DNA from: Promethearchaeia archaeon
GTDB taxonomy: Archaea > Asgardarchaeota > Lokiarchaeia > Sigyniarchaeales > SOKP01
NCBI GenBank assembly: GCA_029856105.1
Contig: JAHQWH010000012.1
Location: 1 to 62,800, forward strand
DNA length: 62,800 bases
Direction of reading: 5' to 3'
The position numbers and the translations under genes were made by a program. Shown one piece after another: positions 35,121-44,309 of the stretch. Below the pieces are notes generated by a model that did no database searches, had not been told where the DNA came from, and saw nothing but the letters and a program-made list of their open reading frames with translations. Position 1 is the first letter of the stretch; the number at the start of each line of letters is the position of its first letter.

Positions 35121-36413
35121 TCAATCGTTTTCTCTTATTACAATTGATTCAGGATTGTAAAGAATTTCTTGAATTTTAAGCCTATCTCCTGCATCCGCTC
35201 TTCCTTTCGAAAGAATTGCAATTGTCAACCATTCAAAGGACCCCTTGAACTCTACTTTTTCCCACAGTTTTACTATTAAGTACCAAAAGAGCACAACAAT
35301 AGCAAGGAGTAGCAAAAGTTGGTAACCGTTTAGTTTTCCATCTAAAGCACCCCAGCTGGTTACGGCGTCGAAAATCAATACAGGGAAAATTGTAACCCAT
35401 TGAAAACTCCAAATTGTCAATAACAACATGTTGAATCGTCTAAAGAAGATTGTTTTCTTTCCAAACTTTTCTGCTTTTCCCCTATAATCTACTAATTGAA
35501 GAATTAAAGTACCAATGGCTATCTCTCCAGCGGCTACAAAGCTAAACAAGAATAAGTTATCGCTATCTAAATCAAATCCAAGTATTAATCCTGAAATAAT
35601 CGCAGTTATAAAAAGGAACAAAGCGCTCAAATAAGACCATTTTAAAAAATTCTTTGTTATTCTTCCTTCGCCTATATAGGAGCCCGCAATCAACCCAAAA
35701 AGGGAAAGCGAGAGAAAAGGGACCAGAGGAGTAAATCTATTTATAAACGGTACAATTAAGATATAGGTTAAATTAGTCCAAAAATCGCGAGTAATCCAAT
35801 TATTCCAAGGACTCCTGAAATCTACAAAGTAGGCATTCCCAAATTCAATTACTAATGGGCGTAAAAGCAAAACGATAATTGAAAGAGTAAGAGCAAAGAT
35901 TAGAATCTTCTTAGAAGACCATCCTTTATACAAACAATAAGCGTAAATTCCACTGATAATTATTGTGGCAATACCTACAGTTTGTAAAACATTGATTCGA
36001 AATAAGTGATTCCCAAGACTCAACCAAATATCACTTTCACCTAAGATTACATCTAAAAGCAAGCCATTAAGCAACCCTTCTGATATAAACCCAAAAACCC
36101 AAATTATAAAGCCCCGTATTGCCTGATTTTTAAATACTCTTAATGCTGCCGGTTTTTTCTCCATTACTTCGATGTTCTTATTCCACTGTCTTCTAGTTGA
36201 AATTGTATTGCCAATTGCAGACATTAAGATAAATAGGCCATCGAAATATCCTAAGTAAAGCAGAACTACCCCTAAAATCAGTAGTAATATGGGAGCATCT
36301 CCGGCTATGATCTTGTCAACTTCTTCAGAAAACGCAACATTTAGCACATGGAAACAAACTACTCCCAAAATACCAACGCCTTTAATAAAGTCGAAACTTA
36401 TATATCGTTTCAT
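35121..36413 (-). CDS. Multispan acyltransferase-like membrane protein (HGSNAT/YeiB-like)
   Basis: A 430-residue protein with about 10-12 hydrophobic segments. The N-terminus has ISFDFIKGVGILGVVCFHVL, the conserved Arg/Asp-His pattern of membrane acyltransferases of the DUF1624/HGSNAT or YeiB type. The C-terminal half includes NMLLLTIWSFQWVTIFPVLI. The family moves acetyl or similar groups across membranes, often onto amino sugars. It lies next to the hexosaminidase gene (convergent), which raises the idea of a shared amino-sugar pathway, but I see no cotranscription. Acyl donor and acceptor are not determined. Confidence 0.65.
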   Translation of the reverse strand: MKRYISFDFIKGVGILGVVCFHVLNVAFSEEVDKIIAGDAPILLLILGVVLLYLGYFDGLFILMSAIGNTISTRRQWNKNIEVMEKKPAALRVFKNQAIRGFIIWVFGFISEGLLNGLLLDVILGESDIWLSLGNHLFRINVLQTVGIATIIISGIYAYCLYKGWSSKKILIFALTLSIIVLLLRPLVIEFGNAYFVDFRSPWNNWITRDFWTNLTYILIVPFINRFTPLVPFLSLSLFGLIAGSYIGEGRITKNFLKWSYLSALFLFITAIISGLILGFDLDSDNLFLFSFVAAGEIAIGTLILQLVDYRGKAEKFGKKTIFFRRFNMLLLTIWSFQWVTIFPVLIFDAVTSWGALDGKLNGYQLLLLLAIVVLFWYLIVKLWEKVEFKGSFEWLTIAILSKGRADAGDRLKIQEILYNPESIVIREND

Positions 36414-36574
36414 TTTTAATCAATTTTTTTGTGAAATTTGATTATATAAAAATTAAATAACACTTTGTTGTCAAAGTATATAAAATTAAACTCAATTTTG
36501 AAATAATTAGTTTTTAAGTTCTTTTGTTAATTTAGAACGAAAATGTAGAAAGAAAAAAAATTATTTGAATTTCT

Positions 36575-37534
36575 TTAAAAATTCGAGTAAATCATAAACT
36601 TATTTGCAGAGCCTAAACTGTAAATTTCGAACTTGCTTCCGCGCTTTGTCTCGCAAAACATTTGAATCATTGGAAAAAGATAAATTTGCGTGGTGATTTG
36701 TGCTTCCTTATCTTTTGAATGACTTTTATAGTCGCTTCCTGCTGAATTAATTGTTTTTTTTATGTTCTTGTTCCAATACCCTAATGAAGCTTCGCTTTTT
36801 GATTCAAGTTCTTTAAAATCGTTAAATCTAATACCTTCAACTTCTTCTATAATTTGGTGAAGATCTCGCTCAATTTCTTTTTCGTATTTTGTTTGTGCGC
36901 TGCTATGGAGTACTGGAATTCCAGTAACGACGGTTTTAAAAGGAACTGGTAGAATCTGATATTTAAACACGCTTTTGTGGCCTTCACAATCACTACATTT
37001 TATTTTTCTCGTACCTGTACCAAAACAAACTCCACATGGATAAGAAAACGGTTTCTCTTCCTTTTTCTGTTCTTCGCCAGTTAACACAGTCAATTTTTCT
37101 TCGATTTTTCCCGTTCCTTTACATGTTTTACATTTTTCTTCTGTAAAACCTTTACCACTACATTTTTTACAAGAAACTGCTTGAATTGTTTCGTAAGTAG
37201 GTACTTTTTCATCGCCTTTCCAATTTTCTTTGTTAAGCTTACCTTCACCCTTAAAAGAGTAAAATATTTCTCTCACAACTCTTGGGGCAAGAACAATTTT
37301 TTCTTCCGCATCTTTGGGTACCGCACCAACAGTTTTTTTAATCGCAAAATAAATTGCAGCTTCTTTTTGGGTATCTTTAACGTATTCCGCTGCACTTATA
37401 GCGTCTAGCGAAAAAATAGCACCTTTGGTACCAAATTGTTTTTCCATCTTTTTCTTATCATTTCTTACGGCAAGTAGTTTCCACTTCTCAAAAATTTCAT
37501 CTAAATTAGGAGTTTTTATTCTTACATCTGGCAA
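36575..37534 (-). CDS. Protein with DnaJ-type CxxCxGxG zinc module
   Basis: A 319-residue protein. Four CxxC motifs in DnaJ arrangement: C122/C125 (CKKCSGKG), C135/C138 (CKTCKGTG), C167/C170 (CGVCFGTG) and C180/C183 (CSDCEGHK). They would form two zinc sites as in the DnaJ Cys-rich domain. No J domain or C-terminal peptide-binding part is visible; the first 120 residues and the last 130 do not resemble DnaJ. The role is unknown, perhaps thiol or folding related. It lies alone between convergent neighbours, divergent from the 53-residue gene at 37668. Confidence 0.7.
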   Translation of the reverse strand: MPDVRIKTPNLDEIFEKWKLLAVRNDKKKMEKQFGTKGAIFSLDAISAAEYVKDTQKEAAIYFAIKKTVGAVPKDAEEKIVLAPRVVREIFYSFKGEGKLNKENWKGDEKVPTYETIQAVSCKKCSGKGFTEEKCKTCKGTGKIEEKLTVLTGEEQKKEEKPFSYPCGVCFGTGTRKIKCSDCEGHKSVFKYQILPVPFKTVVTGIPVLHSSAQTKYEKEIERDLHQIIEEVEGIRFNDFKELESKSEASLGYWNKNIKKTINSAGSDYKSHSKDKEAQITTQIYLFPMIQMFCETKRGSKFEIYSLGSANKFMIYSNF

Positions 37535-37667
37535 AATAATATCACATTAATTTTTTAAAACTTGAATTTATTTATTTAATAACTTTTGAATTATAAAAAT
37601 ATAAAATAGAATAATTTATAATTTTATTAAAACTAAATTAAAAAATACAAAATAAAACAGATGTAAT

Positions 37668-37829
37668 ATGTCAGCAGAAGAGCGTCAAAGTGTAGAATAC
37701 TTCTTACAATGGATTCAACAAGGAGGCCTTAAAGACTGGATTCAACATTTCTTAGATCAAGGAGATGAAGCAAAATTAAGGCAAGTTAAAGATATCTACG
37801 ATAAAATCAAAGCTGTTTTTGGATTTTAG
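37668..37829 (+). CDS. Small 53-residue protein upstream of the helicase gene
   Basis: An ATG at 37668 opens 53 codons: MSAEERQSVEYFLQWIQQGG, then LKDWIQHFLDQGDEAKLRQV and KDIYDKIKAVFGF. Two or three amphipathic helices with no Cys or membrane segment. It ends 32 bases before the helicase start on the same strand and could be cotranscribed. The coding-like composition, the ATG and the in-frame stop support a real gene. I know no family. Confidence 0.55.
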   Translation: MSAEERQSVEYFLQWIQQGGLKDWIQHFLDQGDEAKLRQVKDIYDKIKAVFGF

Positions 37830-37861
37830 TTTCTAATTTTTGTTATTTTAGTTTAAATTGA

Positions 37862-40540
37862 ATGGTTTTTCTTTTGGCTACTCCTTCTAAAGATTACTTC
37901 ATTGTTTTCGACAGGAATTGGGAAAACAAGAAGCAACTATATTTCAACATAAACTTCTTTTATCTGAAATCGTATAAGAAAAAAAGGCAAATCTTTTCTT
38001 ACATCAATAAACCATTCTTTAGAGGGTTAGTACTTTTTGGGTTAGACTTTAAAAACAAAGTACGCCCCGTAGATTTTTCCAAGATTCAAGAAAACGGCCA
38101 CTTAGAGCAAATAAATCCGCGGCTCCTTAAAAAATTTTTAATTGACGAAAAAAATAAATTTATTGGTTTTTCAAGCCAAACTGATCCAGAAGAATTCAAA
38201 CTAATAAAACAAATGCTTGAAAATTTTCAGTTCGACGAAAATAATATTGTCTACCTAACATTTTGTAAATCATGCTTAGAAGATAAAAAATTCACTATCT
38301 TAAGCGAAAAAACCAAGATAAAATCGCTAAGAAATCAATTTATTTGCTCTAATTGTGCGTTGGATATTGTTCTGAAACAAGCACAACTTGCGGGCCTCAT
38401 CTCGTCTAATAAAATTAACCTTAAACTTAAGAATTTTTTTACTCATTTAATTTTAAAATTTAGGGATATTAATAAAGTACTAAACTCTTTTAAAGTGGAT
38501 TTTAACCCCGTTAAAAACAAGGACTTGACATTGTATGATGTAGAAAAAAATCCTCCAATTAGCAAAAAGTACCTCAACTTTAAGGTTGATAGCCTTAAAA
38601 TTCCCAAAAATTTTAAAGCTTTGTTAAAAACGCTTAATGTATTAACTTTACTACCGATACAAGTAATTTCAATTGAAAGGGGTTTGATAGAAGAACATAG
38701 TAATCAATTGGTTATGGCACCCACATCTGCAGGTAAAACATTAGTTGGCGAATTAGCAGGGATTACAAGAGTGATGAGAGAAAGGCGTAAAATGCTTTAT
38801 TTAGTACCGATAGTAGCTCTAGCTAATGTTAGAACAGAAGAATTTAAGAGTAAATATAAGATACTTAACTTAAAAATTATTAAGAAAGTAGGAGAATCTA
38901 TTCTCGAAAAAAAAGAACCGGACGATTTAGGCACACTGAGAACCGCGGATGTGATTATCGGTACATACGAAGCTATTGATTACATTTTAAGAAGTGGTAA
39001 TAAAGATAAATTAGGAACAATAGGAACAATAATTATCGACGAGATTCAGACTTTAAGCGATCAAGAACGAGGATTCATTTTGGACGGTCTAATAGCTAGG
39101 TTAAAATCAATCTTTAAAGACGTGCAATTTTTGTATCTAAGCGCAACAATAGGTGCGCCAGAAGCTTTAGCGAAGAATTTGGGTTGCATTTTGATTAATT
39201 ACAATAATAGACCTGTTCCTATTGAACGCCATTTAGTGTTATGTCTCAACGAATCAATAAAGCTCAGAAATATTACAAAGTTAGTGCGAGCTGCATACTC
39301 AGAAACATCTACATATGGGTTTAAAGGTCAATCGATAATATTCACAAATTCAAGAAAAAAGTGCGAATCACTTGCTAATTACCTTCAAAATAAAGGATTA
39401 AAAGTGATGTCATATCACTCTGGGCTTACACATGAAGAGCGTAAAGTAATTGAATTTAAATTTCAAAAGCAACATATTTCAGCGGTTGTCGCAACAGCAG
39501 CTTTAGCGGCGGGAGTAGATTTTCCAGCAAAACAGGTGATTTTTGAATCGTTAATTATGGGCATCAAATTATTAACTGTTGCCGATTTTGAGCAAATGTT
39601 AGGAAGGGCTGGAAGGTTAAAAAAGCACGATGTTGGATTAGCATATTTACTTGTAGAACCGGGAAAAATATGTTCTCATGAAACTAAAATAACCGAAGAA
39701 AATATTGCTATTAGCTTATTAAATGGAAAAATAAAAGACTTTGAATTACAGCTTGATGAGGATAAATTCTTAACGGAACTATTAGCCTTCATCTCAACAT
39801 ATAATGAAGGCATCGAGAAAGAGGAAATATATAAATTCTATAACTTTTTAATTAATTCTGATTATGAATTGGAAGCATTTTTAAAAAAATTATTAAAACT
39901 TAAACTTATCCAAATAGAAAATAATACTCAATATAAACCCACTTTTTTAGGTCAAGCCGTTGCTAAATCTTTTTTAACCGTTGAAAAAAGCCTGGAAATT
40001 ATCAATAACTTAAAAAAGAAAGAGAAAAAGATTATTGATATTGTTCTTGAATTAAAAGCATTGAGAAATGTTTATCTCACTAAAAAAGTCGTTGCTGATT
40101 TATCAAAACATAGACCAGCAAAATATTCCTCGAATAATTTCTTCAGTTCAAGCAATTTATCGCTGATGGACGCAAATTATGTGAAGAAAAGAAAATCATT
40201 TTCCCAAGAATTTATAGAATATATTGTTAAATGGACAAGAGAAATTTTCAACTGCGATTGTGAGGATAGCCCTTACTGTGAATGTGGAAGGTTGAACTTA
40301 GAGAGAATCATCTTGAAATTAAGAATTGAGGACAACCTCTCAATTGAAGAGCTTAGTTATTACTTAGAAGAAGAATACAACATTCTAGTATTTAAAGGGG
40401 ATCTTATTAACTATCTGGAAAGTTTAATATATTCGTTTGAAAGCATATTTAATATTTCAAAAGGGTTGCCCAAGCTGGATTCTGATTATAAGAAGGAACT
40501 TTTAGAGATTCCCGAAATAATAGAAAAAATTAAGAATTGA
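37862..40540 (+). CDS. Hel308/Ski2-like superfamily II helicase with extra Cys motifs
   Basis: An 892-residue helicase. Motif I APTSAGKT at 286-293, motif II DEIQ, motif III LSATIGAP, then SIIFTNSRKKCESL and QMLGRAGRLKKHD for motifs IV-VI; the layout is Ski2/Hel308. The N-terminus carries CKSC and CSNC, about 25 residues apart (near 137-165), a zinc-ribbon absent from Hel308. The C-terminus has a dense cluster CDCEDSPYCECG at 798-809. It probably unwinds RNA or DNA at forks or in decay, with the extra metal sites aiding binding. Its role is not resolved between DNA repair and RNA processing. Confidence 0.82.
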   Translation: MVFLLATPSKDYFIVFDRNWENKKQLYFNINFFYLKSYKKKRQIFSYINKPFFRGLVLFGLDFKNKVRPVDFSKIQENGHLEQINPRLLKKFLIDEKNKFIGFSSQTDPEEFKLIKQMLENFQFDENNIVYLTFCKSCLEDKKFTILSEKTKIKSLRNQFICSNCALDIVLKQAQLAGLISSNKINLKLKNFFTHLILKFRDINKVLNSFKVDFNPVKNKDLTLYDVEKNPPISKKYLNFKVDSLKIPKNFKALLKTLNVLTLLPIQVISIERGLIEEHSNQLVMAPTSAGKTLVGELAGITRVMRERRKMLYLVPIVALANVRTEEFKSKYKILNLKIIKKVGESILEKKEPDDLGTLRTADVIIGTYEAIDYILRSGNKDKLGTIGTIIIDEIQTLSDQERGFILDGLIARLKSIFKDVQFLYLSATIGAPEALAKNLGCILINYNNRPVPIERHLVLCLNESIKLRNITKLVRAAYSETSTYGFKGQSIIFTNSRKKCESLANYLQNKGLKVMSYHSGLTHEERKVIEFKFQKQHISAVVATAALAAGVDFPAKQVIFESLIMGIKLLTVADFEQMLGRAGRLKKHDVGLAYLLVEPGKICSHETKITEENIAISLLNGKIKDFELQLDEDKFLTELLAFISTYNEGIEKEEIYKFYNFLINSDYELEAFLKKLLKLKLIQIENNTQYKPTFLGQAVAKSFLTVEKSLEIINNLKKKEKKIIDIVLELKALRNVYLTKKVVADLSKHRPAKYSSNNFFSSSNLSLMDANYVKKRKSFSQEFIEYIVKWTREIFNCDCEDSPYCECGRLNLERIILKLRIEDNLSIEELSYYLEEEYNILVFKGDLINYLESLIYSFESIFNISKGLPKLDSDYKKELLEIPEIIEKIKN

Positions 40541-40789
40541 AGAAAACTCAATCCTAATACTTTTGTACCATCGAAGAATGGAATTCAAACTCGCTATCCA
40601 ACGAGTTCACCTCCACAAAATTCGAAGATTTATACATATTAAATTACTAAGGTTAAAACTAATGACAGATTAGAGAATAAGAAGAATTGTTTCATAAAAT
40701 ATGAAAATAAGAAAAAAAAACTTCATTTGAAATTAGAGTAAAACCTTAAATAATAACGATATAAAATAGATATATCAATTTATAAAAAA

Positions 40790-41467
40790 ATGATTAATAT
40801 GTCAAAAAAAACTTTAAAATATGTTTCTACAGCCTTAGCAGTTATTGGAATTATTTTAATTGCATCTGGTCCAGTTGTGGGTGCTGTTAATGAAAAGATA
40901 ACTTTATTGGATGAGAAGGGAAAAACTGTACATGATGATAGTATGACTTTTATGAATTCAACTTATGCATTGAGCTTTACACTGGAGAAAAACCAAAAAA
41001 TTGATGTTGAAATGTCTGTAGATTTAGAAAACATGACCGTTATTATCATTTTTGTAGAAAAATCAGAATATTTAAATGATCTCGAAGTTAATGGAGCACC
41101 TAATGCCGGAGATGGTTTACAAATGTTATTTGCTAGTTATGATGATTTTGTTGTTGGAGAACCTATTGTTAGACATAATGATAATGATCGAATTTTAGGG
41201 ATGGGTTCTTACTACTATATGGAATTTATGGGAGGTTATACAGGAAGTGTTTTATATAGCATTCCTAATGATTACGTGATATTAATATGGGGTGCAAATT
41301 CGTGGGGATCAAACTCAACTTTAGGAGAACATGCGTATTTTAATATAAAAGTGATAATAGATGGTCCAGGTCAGGAAGCTGCGATACTTTTTTATCTTAT
41401 TGGAGGAGGCGTAATTTGTGTAGCTATTGTTATTGCATTAATAAATTCAAAAAAACAGAGGACATAA
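40790..41467 (+). CDS. Membrane protein with extracellular beta-rich domain
   Basis: A 225-residue protein. An N-terminal helix (about 11-32, ALAVIGIILIASGPVVGAV) serves as signal anchor, and a C-terminal helix (about 196-218, EAAILFYLIGGGVICVAIVI) closes it. The intervening 160 residues, probably outside, are strand-rich (LSFTLEKNQKIDVEMSVDLE). No known fold recognised. The next gene, also a small membrane protein, starts 16 bases later, so they form an operon. The AT-rich stretch ATATAAAATA upstream is a plausible TATA region. Confidence 0.65.
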   Translation: MINMSKKTLKYVSTALAVIGIILIASGPVVGAVNEKITLLDEKGKTVHDDSMTFMNSTYALSFTLEKNQKIDVEMSVDLENMTVIIIFVEKSEYLNDLEVNGAPNAGDGLQMLFASYDDFVVGEPIVRHNDNDRILGMGSYYYMEFMGGYTGSVLYSIPNDYVILIWGANSWGSNSTLGEHAYFNIKVIIDGPGQEAAILFYLIGGGVICVAIVIALINSKKQRT

Positions 41468-41483
41468 AAGGTGATTAAATAAA

Positions 41484-41918
41484 ATGGAAGAAAATATAGC
41501 AAAAAAATGTTTAATTATTGGAATTATTGTTGCGGTTGTAGCAGGCACCATAATGATGATCAGTACCTCTTTGGCACTTAATGCTGATAATTGGAAAACC
41601 TATGCAGATGAAGAGAATCAGATGAATTATTGGTTAGGAAATTATGGATATCAAGAATACATATTAAAAGAACAAGAGATAATTTTAACAAATCTTTGGA
41701 TGGAACAACAAGGATTGGTTATTGGAAATGCTGCTAGAGTTGTTGTCAATATTGGGTTAATTTTGTTGTTTATTGGATTTATTGGATATGCTACAAATGA
41801 TCGTATAGATGAAAAAACAAAAAGAACACACTTAACTATTGCTGGTATTGTATTATTTGTTATGATGCTTACTACATTTTATACTCAAATTGGCATAATA
41901 GCAACGACAGGACCATAA
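41484..41918 (+). CDS. Small three-helix membrane protein
   Basis: A 144-residue protein with about three hydrophobic helices (GIIVAVVAGTIMMISTSLAL at the N-terminus, VVVNIGLILLFIGFIGYA and TIAGIVLFVMMLTTFYTQIG). An outside loop (about 32-70) lies after helix 1. Unknown family. Cotranscription with the preceding membrane protein (16-base gap) suggests they act together. GGTG at about 41470 is a possible ribosome site. A 13-base T-run follows the stop. Confidence 0.6.
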   Translation: MEENIAKKCLIIGIIVAVVAGTIMMISTSLALNADNWKTYADEENQMNYWLGNYGYQEYILKEQEIILTNLWMEQQGLVIGNAARVVVNIGLILLFIGFIGYATNDRIDEKTKRTHLTIAGIVLFVMMLTTFYTQIGIIATTGP

Positions 41919-41936
41919 GAAAATTTTATATTCTAA

Positions 41937-41949
41937 TTTTTTTTTTTTT
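41937..41949 (+). terminator. T-run terminator after the two membrane-protein genes
   Basis: Thirteen consecutive T residues start 19 bases after the stop at 41918. This is a typical archaeal termination tract. There is no clear hairpin. Confidence 0.55.
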
Positions 41950-42125
41950 ATTCTTTCACTATATTTCTAAAGGAAAAATTAAAAATTGATTTTACAAATA
42001 CATTTTTAATTATTGAATTTTAATTTTATGATAAAAATAAAATAAATAAAATATTATTCGATAATTAATTACTTGATTAAATCGAAGATAAAAGTAAAGA
42101 ATTAATAAAACAAACTTCTAATTAT

Positions 42126-43073
42126 ATGATTTATACTATTTTTCTTTATCAGAGCCACACCGGTTTACTGATATACGATAAGAGCTTTCAAGAGATAAAT
42201 GCTGGAAAAATGGAAATGTTTAGTTCATTTTTTTTAACTCTAAAATCTTTTGTTTCTGAACTAGTTGTTGACGGTTCAAAAGAATTAAAAAACATCGAAC
42301 TAGGCGAATATACGGTTTTAATTACTTCACTTTCTAAGGTTAAAGTTGATATGGTTATAATCGCTGATAAAGAGGATGCAAAAGCTATAAACAAATTAAT
42401 ACCTAAATTAATTAAATTACTTCAGAAGTACGAGCAACAATTTCTTTCTTGGGATGGGAATAGCGAAGAATTTAAAATATTAGATCATCCACTTACTGAA
42501 TTAGTATCATCAAATGTAAAAGATGTGAAGAAAACATTGTTAAAAAGCCCCGAGCAGATACTTAAATCAATATGGGCACATAAAAAGAAATTAACAGAAG
42601 AAGAGTTTGAAAATCTAGTCCAGGAAAGAGATCTCTTGATTTATAAGATAGAAAACACTGTTAATATCCCAAGTAAATTAGCGATGACTCAAACGGCTGT
42701 AGAGCTTTCAGAAAAGCTACAAGATGAGAGCACGTTTTTGAAATACCAAGGTGAGGTAAACAGATTTAAAAATGAATTGAAGGACGCAAAGTTCAAATTG
42801 AATTTTTATTTAAACAAGATCAAGACTTCGGTAAACGAAGCTATTGATAATTTAGGCAATGACCCAATTCATTTGGGAGATTTTAAAAATTCTTATCTAA
42901 ATTTGTACTCATTTAGCACAAAACTAAAACTAGTAAAGGAAACGGGTTGGGAAGTTTACCGTGAACTAGCAAGCAAGCTCATTGATAAAAATTCTCTATC
43001 TGACCATGAACTCTCTGAAATCATTCAAACTTTATTAAATATGAGTACCAATGTGGGGGATTATTTAAATTAA
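42126..43073 (+). CDS. Longin-like N-terminal domain protein with helical C-terminus
   Basis: A 315-residue protein. Residues about 1-105 look like a longin or small-adaptin-type alpha-beta domain: IYTIFLYQSHTGLLIYDKSF, then FSSFFLTLKSFVSELV, LGEYTVLITSLSKVKV and DMVIIADKEDAKAINKLI. The remaining 200 residues are helical and highly charged. Longin-type domains bind small GTPases or SNAREs in eukaryotes and are widespread in Asgard. It lies immediately before the oppositely oriented DRG-like GTPase, only 12 bases between stops, with a second longin-like gene beyond. This points to a linked function, though convergence prevents an operon. Confidence 0.65.
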   Translation: MIYTIFLYQSHTGLLIYDKSFQEINAGKMEMFSSFFLTLKSFVSELVVDGSKELKNIELGEYTVLITSLSKVKVDMVIIADKEDAKAINKLIPKLIKLLQKYEQQFLSWDGNSEEFKILDHPLTELVSSNVKDVKKTLLKSPEQILKSIWAHKKKLTEEEFENLVQERDLLIYKIENTVNIPSKLAMTQTAVELSEKLQDESTFLKYQGEVNRFKNELKDAKFKLNFYLNKIKTSVNEAIDNLGNDPIHLGDFKNSYLNLYSFSTKLKLVKETGWEVYRELASKLIDKNSLSDHELSEIIQTLLNMSTNVGDYLN

Positions 43074-43085
43074 AAATTTTCGTAC

Positions 43086-44285
43086 TCATTTTATGTGTAA
43101 TTCTATTATATCGTTTTCTTTTAATTCGTAATCTAATCCCACTTTCTTCTTTAATTGTCGAGCATCTTTACGAATGATTATTGCGTAATCGAAAGACTCA
43201 AAAAATTTACGGTGTATTTTTATGGATACATCTCTTACCGTTGGGATAGGATCACTATCCAAAATTAAAGGTTTTTCAGCAACGACTGATTTATTCATTG
43301 TATAAACCTTAATTTTTTTTAAATGCTTTAAGATCACTTCCCCAAAATTGTTGGGAATCTCCTTCTTTCTATTGCTTGTCCCAATTATTAAAGGAAATTT
43401 ATCTGAATACAACTCTTCTAAGTTATGAAAAGTATTTTTTGTTAGCGATAGGTCTCCTTTTGTTCCCAGAATAATTGCCTTTTTATAAACTACGGAAGGA
43501 TTTAAAGTATCGACAATGTGATCGAGAGTAATCTTCCCGAAAACCTTTACAATAGCATTCCGTATACCTCCTGCGTGGGTTATTTCTCTGATCCTTTCAG
43601 TCAATTCTTCAATGTTGGTGTTTTCTTTAGATTCATTTGTTTGATAGAATACTTGTATCTTATTAGCCCCCGTTTTTTCAATCGTAATTGGAGGAGGGGG
43701 AACATTGATTCGTATATGTGATTTGTTCAACTCGCTTAAAAGTAAATCCATTTGTTCCTTATAATCTCGAGATAAATCGACGCATAAGCACATTAAATCA
43801 GCCGCTCTTAATTGCGATATGATCTCTTTACCATTTCCTATTCCAATTGAAGCTCCTTCCATAATTGAAGGCATATCAACAATTTGATAGCGGATTTTAT
43901 CGTATTCATATATACCTATCTCCGGGATAGCCGTGAATTTGCCAATTTTTTCTTTAGCAGCCCCCGTTAATAAATTTAATAGAGAAGTTTTTCCTACACC
44001 TGGAGTATGATAATCGCTTATTAATATTACTTGAATGCCTTCCTTTTTAATCGAGAAAGGACTAACCAGTTTTCCAATGCTTTTAACTCTTATTTTTTCC
44101 GACTCTTGTTCTCTCCTAAGTTTTGCAAGGCGAGATTTATTCAAAGCCACAATATTTTCTGTAGCTTTGTGTTTAGGAACTAGAGACAAAAATTCTTCGA
44201 GACGTTTTATTTTCTCGTCTATAGAAGAAGCATCTAGATACTTATTATATGCTGCTTGAGCTTCAGCTCCTATATTTGAGCTCAT
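43086..44285 (-). CDS. DRG-like TGS-domain GTPase with altered G motifs
   Basis: A 399-residue protein. An N-terminal helical extension (1-80, with KLRREQ) precedes a G domain. The P-loop reads HTPGVGKT (93-100), where His replaces the first Gly of the DRG/Obg GFPSVGKS. G3 is DMPS instead of DxPG (VDMPSIMEGASIGIGNGKE is otherwise close to the DRG sequence). G4 is GTKGD instead of NKxD. A C-terminal TGS domain spans about 340-399 (RDVSIKIHRKFF, ELKENDIIELHI). DRG proteins bind ribosomes or translation factors. The changed motifs may alter nucleotide use. The longin-like gene at 44310 sits 24 bases upstream on the same strand. Confidence 0.75.
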   Translation of the reverse strand: MSSNIGAEAQAAYNKYLDASSIDEKIKRLEEFLSLVPKHKATENIVALNKSRLAKLRREQESEKIRVKSIGKLVSPFSIKKEGIQVILISDYHTPGVGKTSLLNLLTGAAKEKIGKFTAIPEIGIYEYDKIRYQIVDMPSIMEGASIGIGNGKEIISQLRAADLMCLCVDLSRDYKEQMDLLLSELNKSHIRINVPPPPITIEKTGANKIQVFYQTNESKENTNIEELTERIREITHAGGIRNAIVKVFGKITLDHIVDTLNPSVVYKKAIILGTKGDLSLTKNTFHNLEELYSDKFPLIIGTSNRKKEIPNNFGEVILKHLKKIKVYTMNKSVVAEKPLILDSDPIPTVRDVSIKIHRKFFESFDYAIIIRKDARQLKKKVGLDYELKENDIIELHIK

Positions 44286-44309
44286 AAAATAATACCTTGT
44301 TAAAACGAT

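Noticed and set aside
40541..40789. Possible tRNA or small RNA in the 249-base gap after the helicase
   Set aside because: TTCAAACTC and nearby pairing do not form a cloverleaf, and no T-loop/acceptor match could be built.
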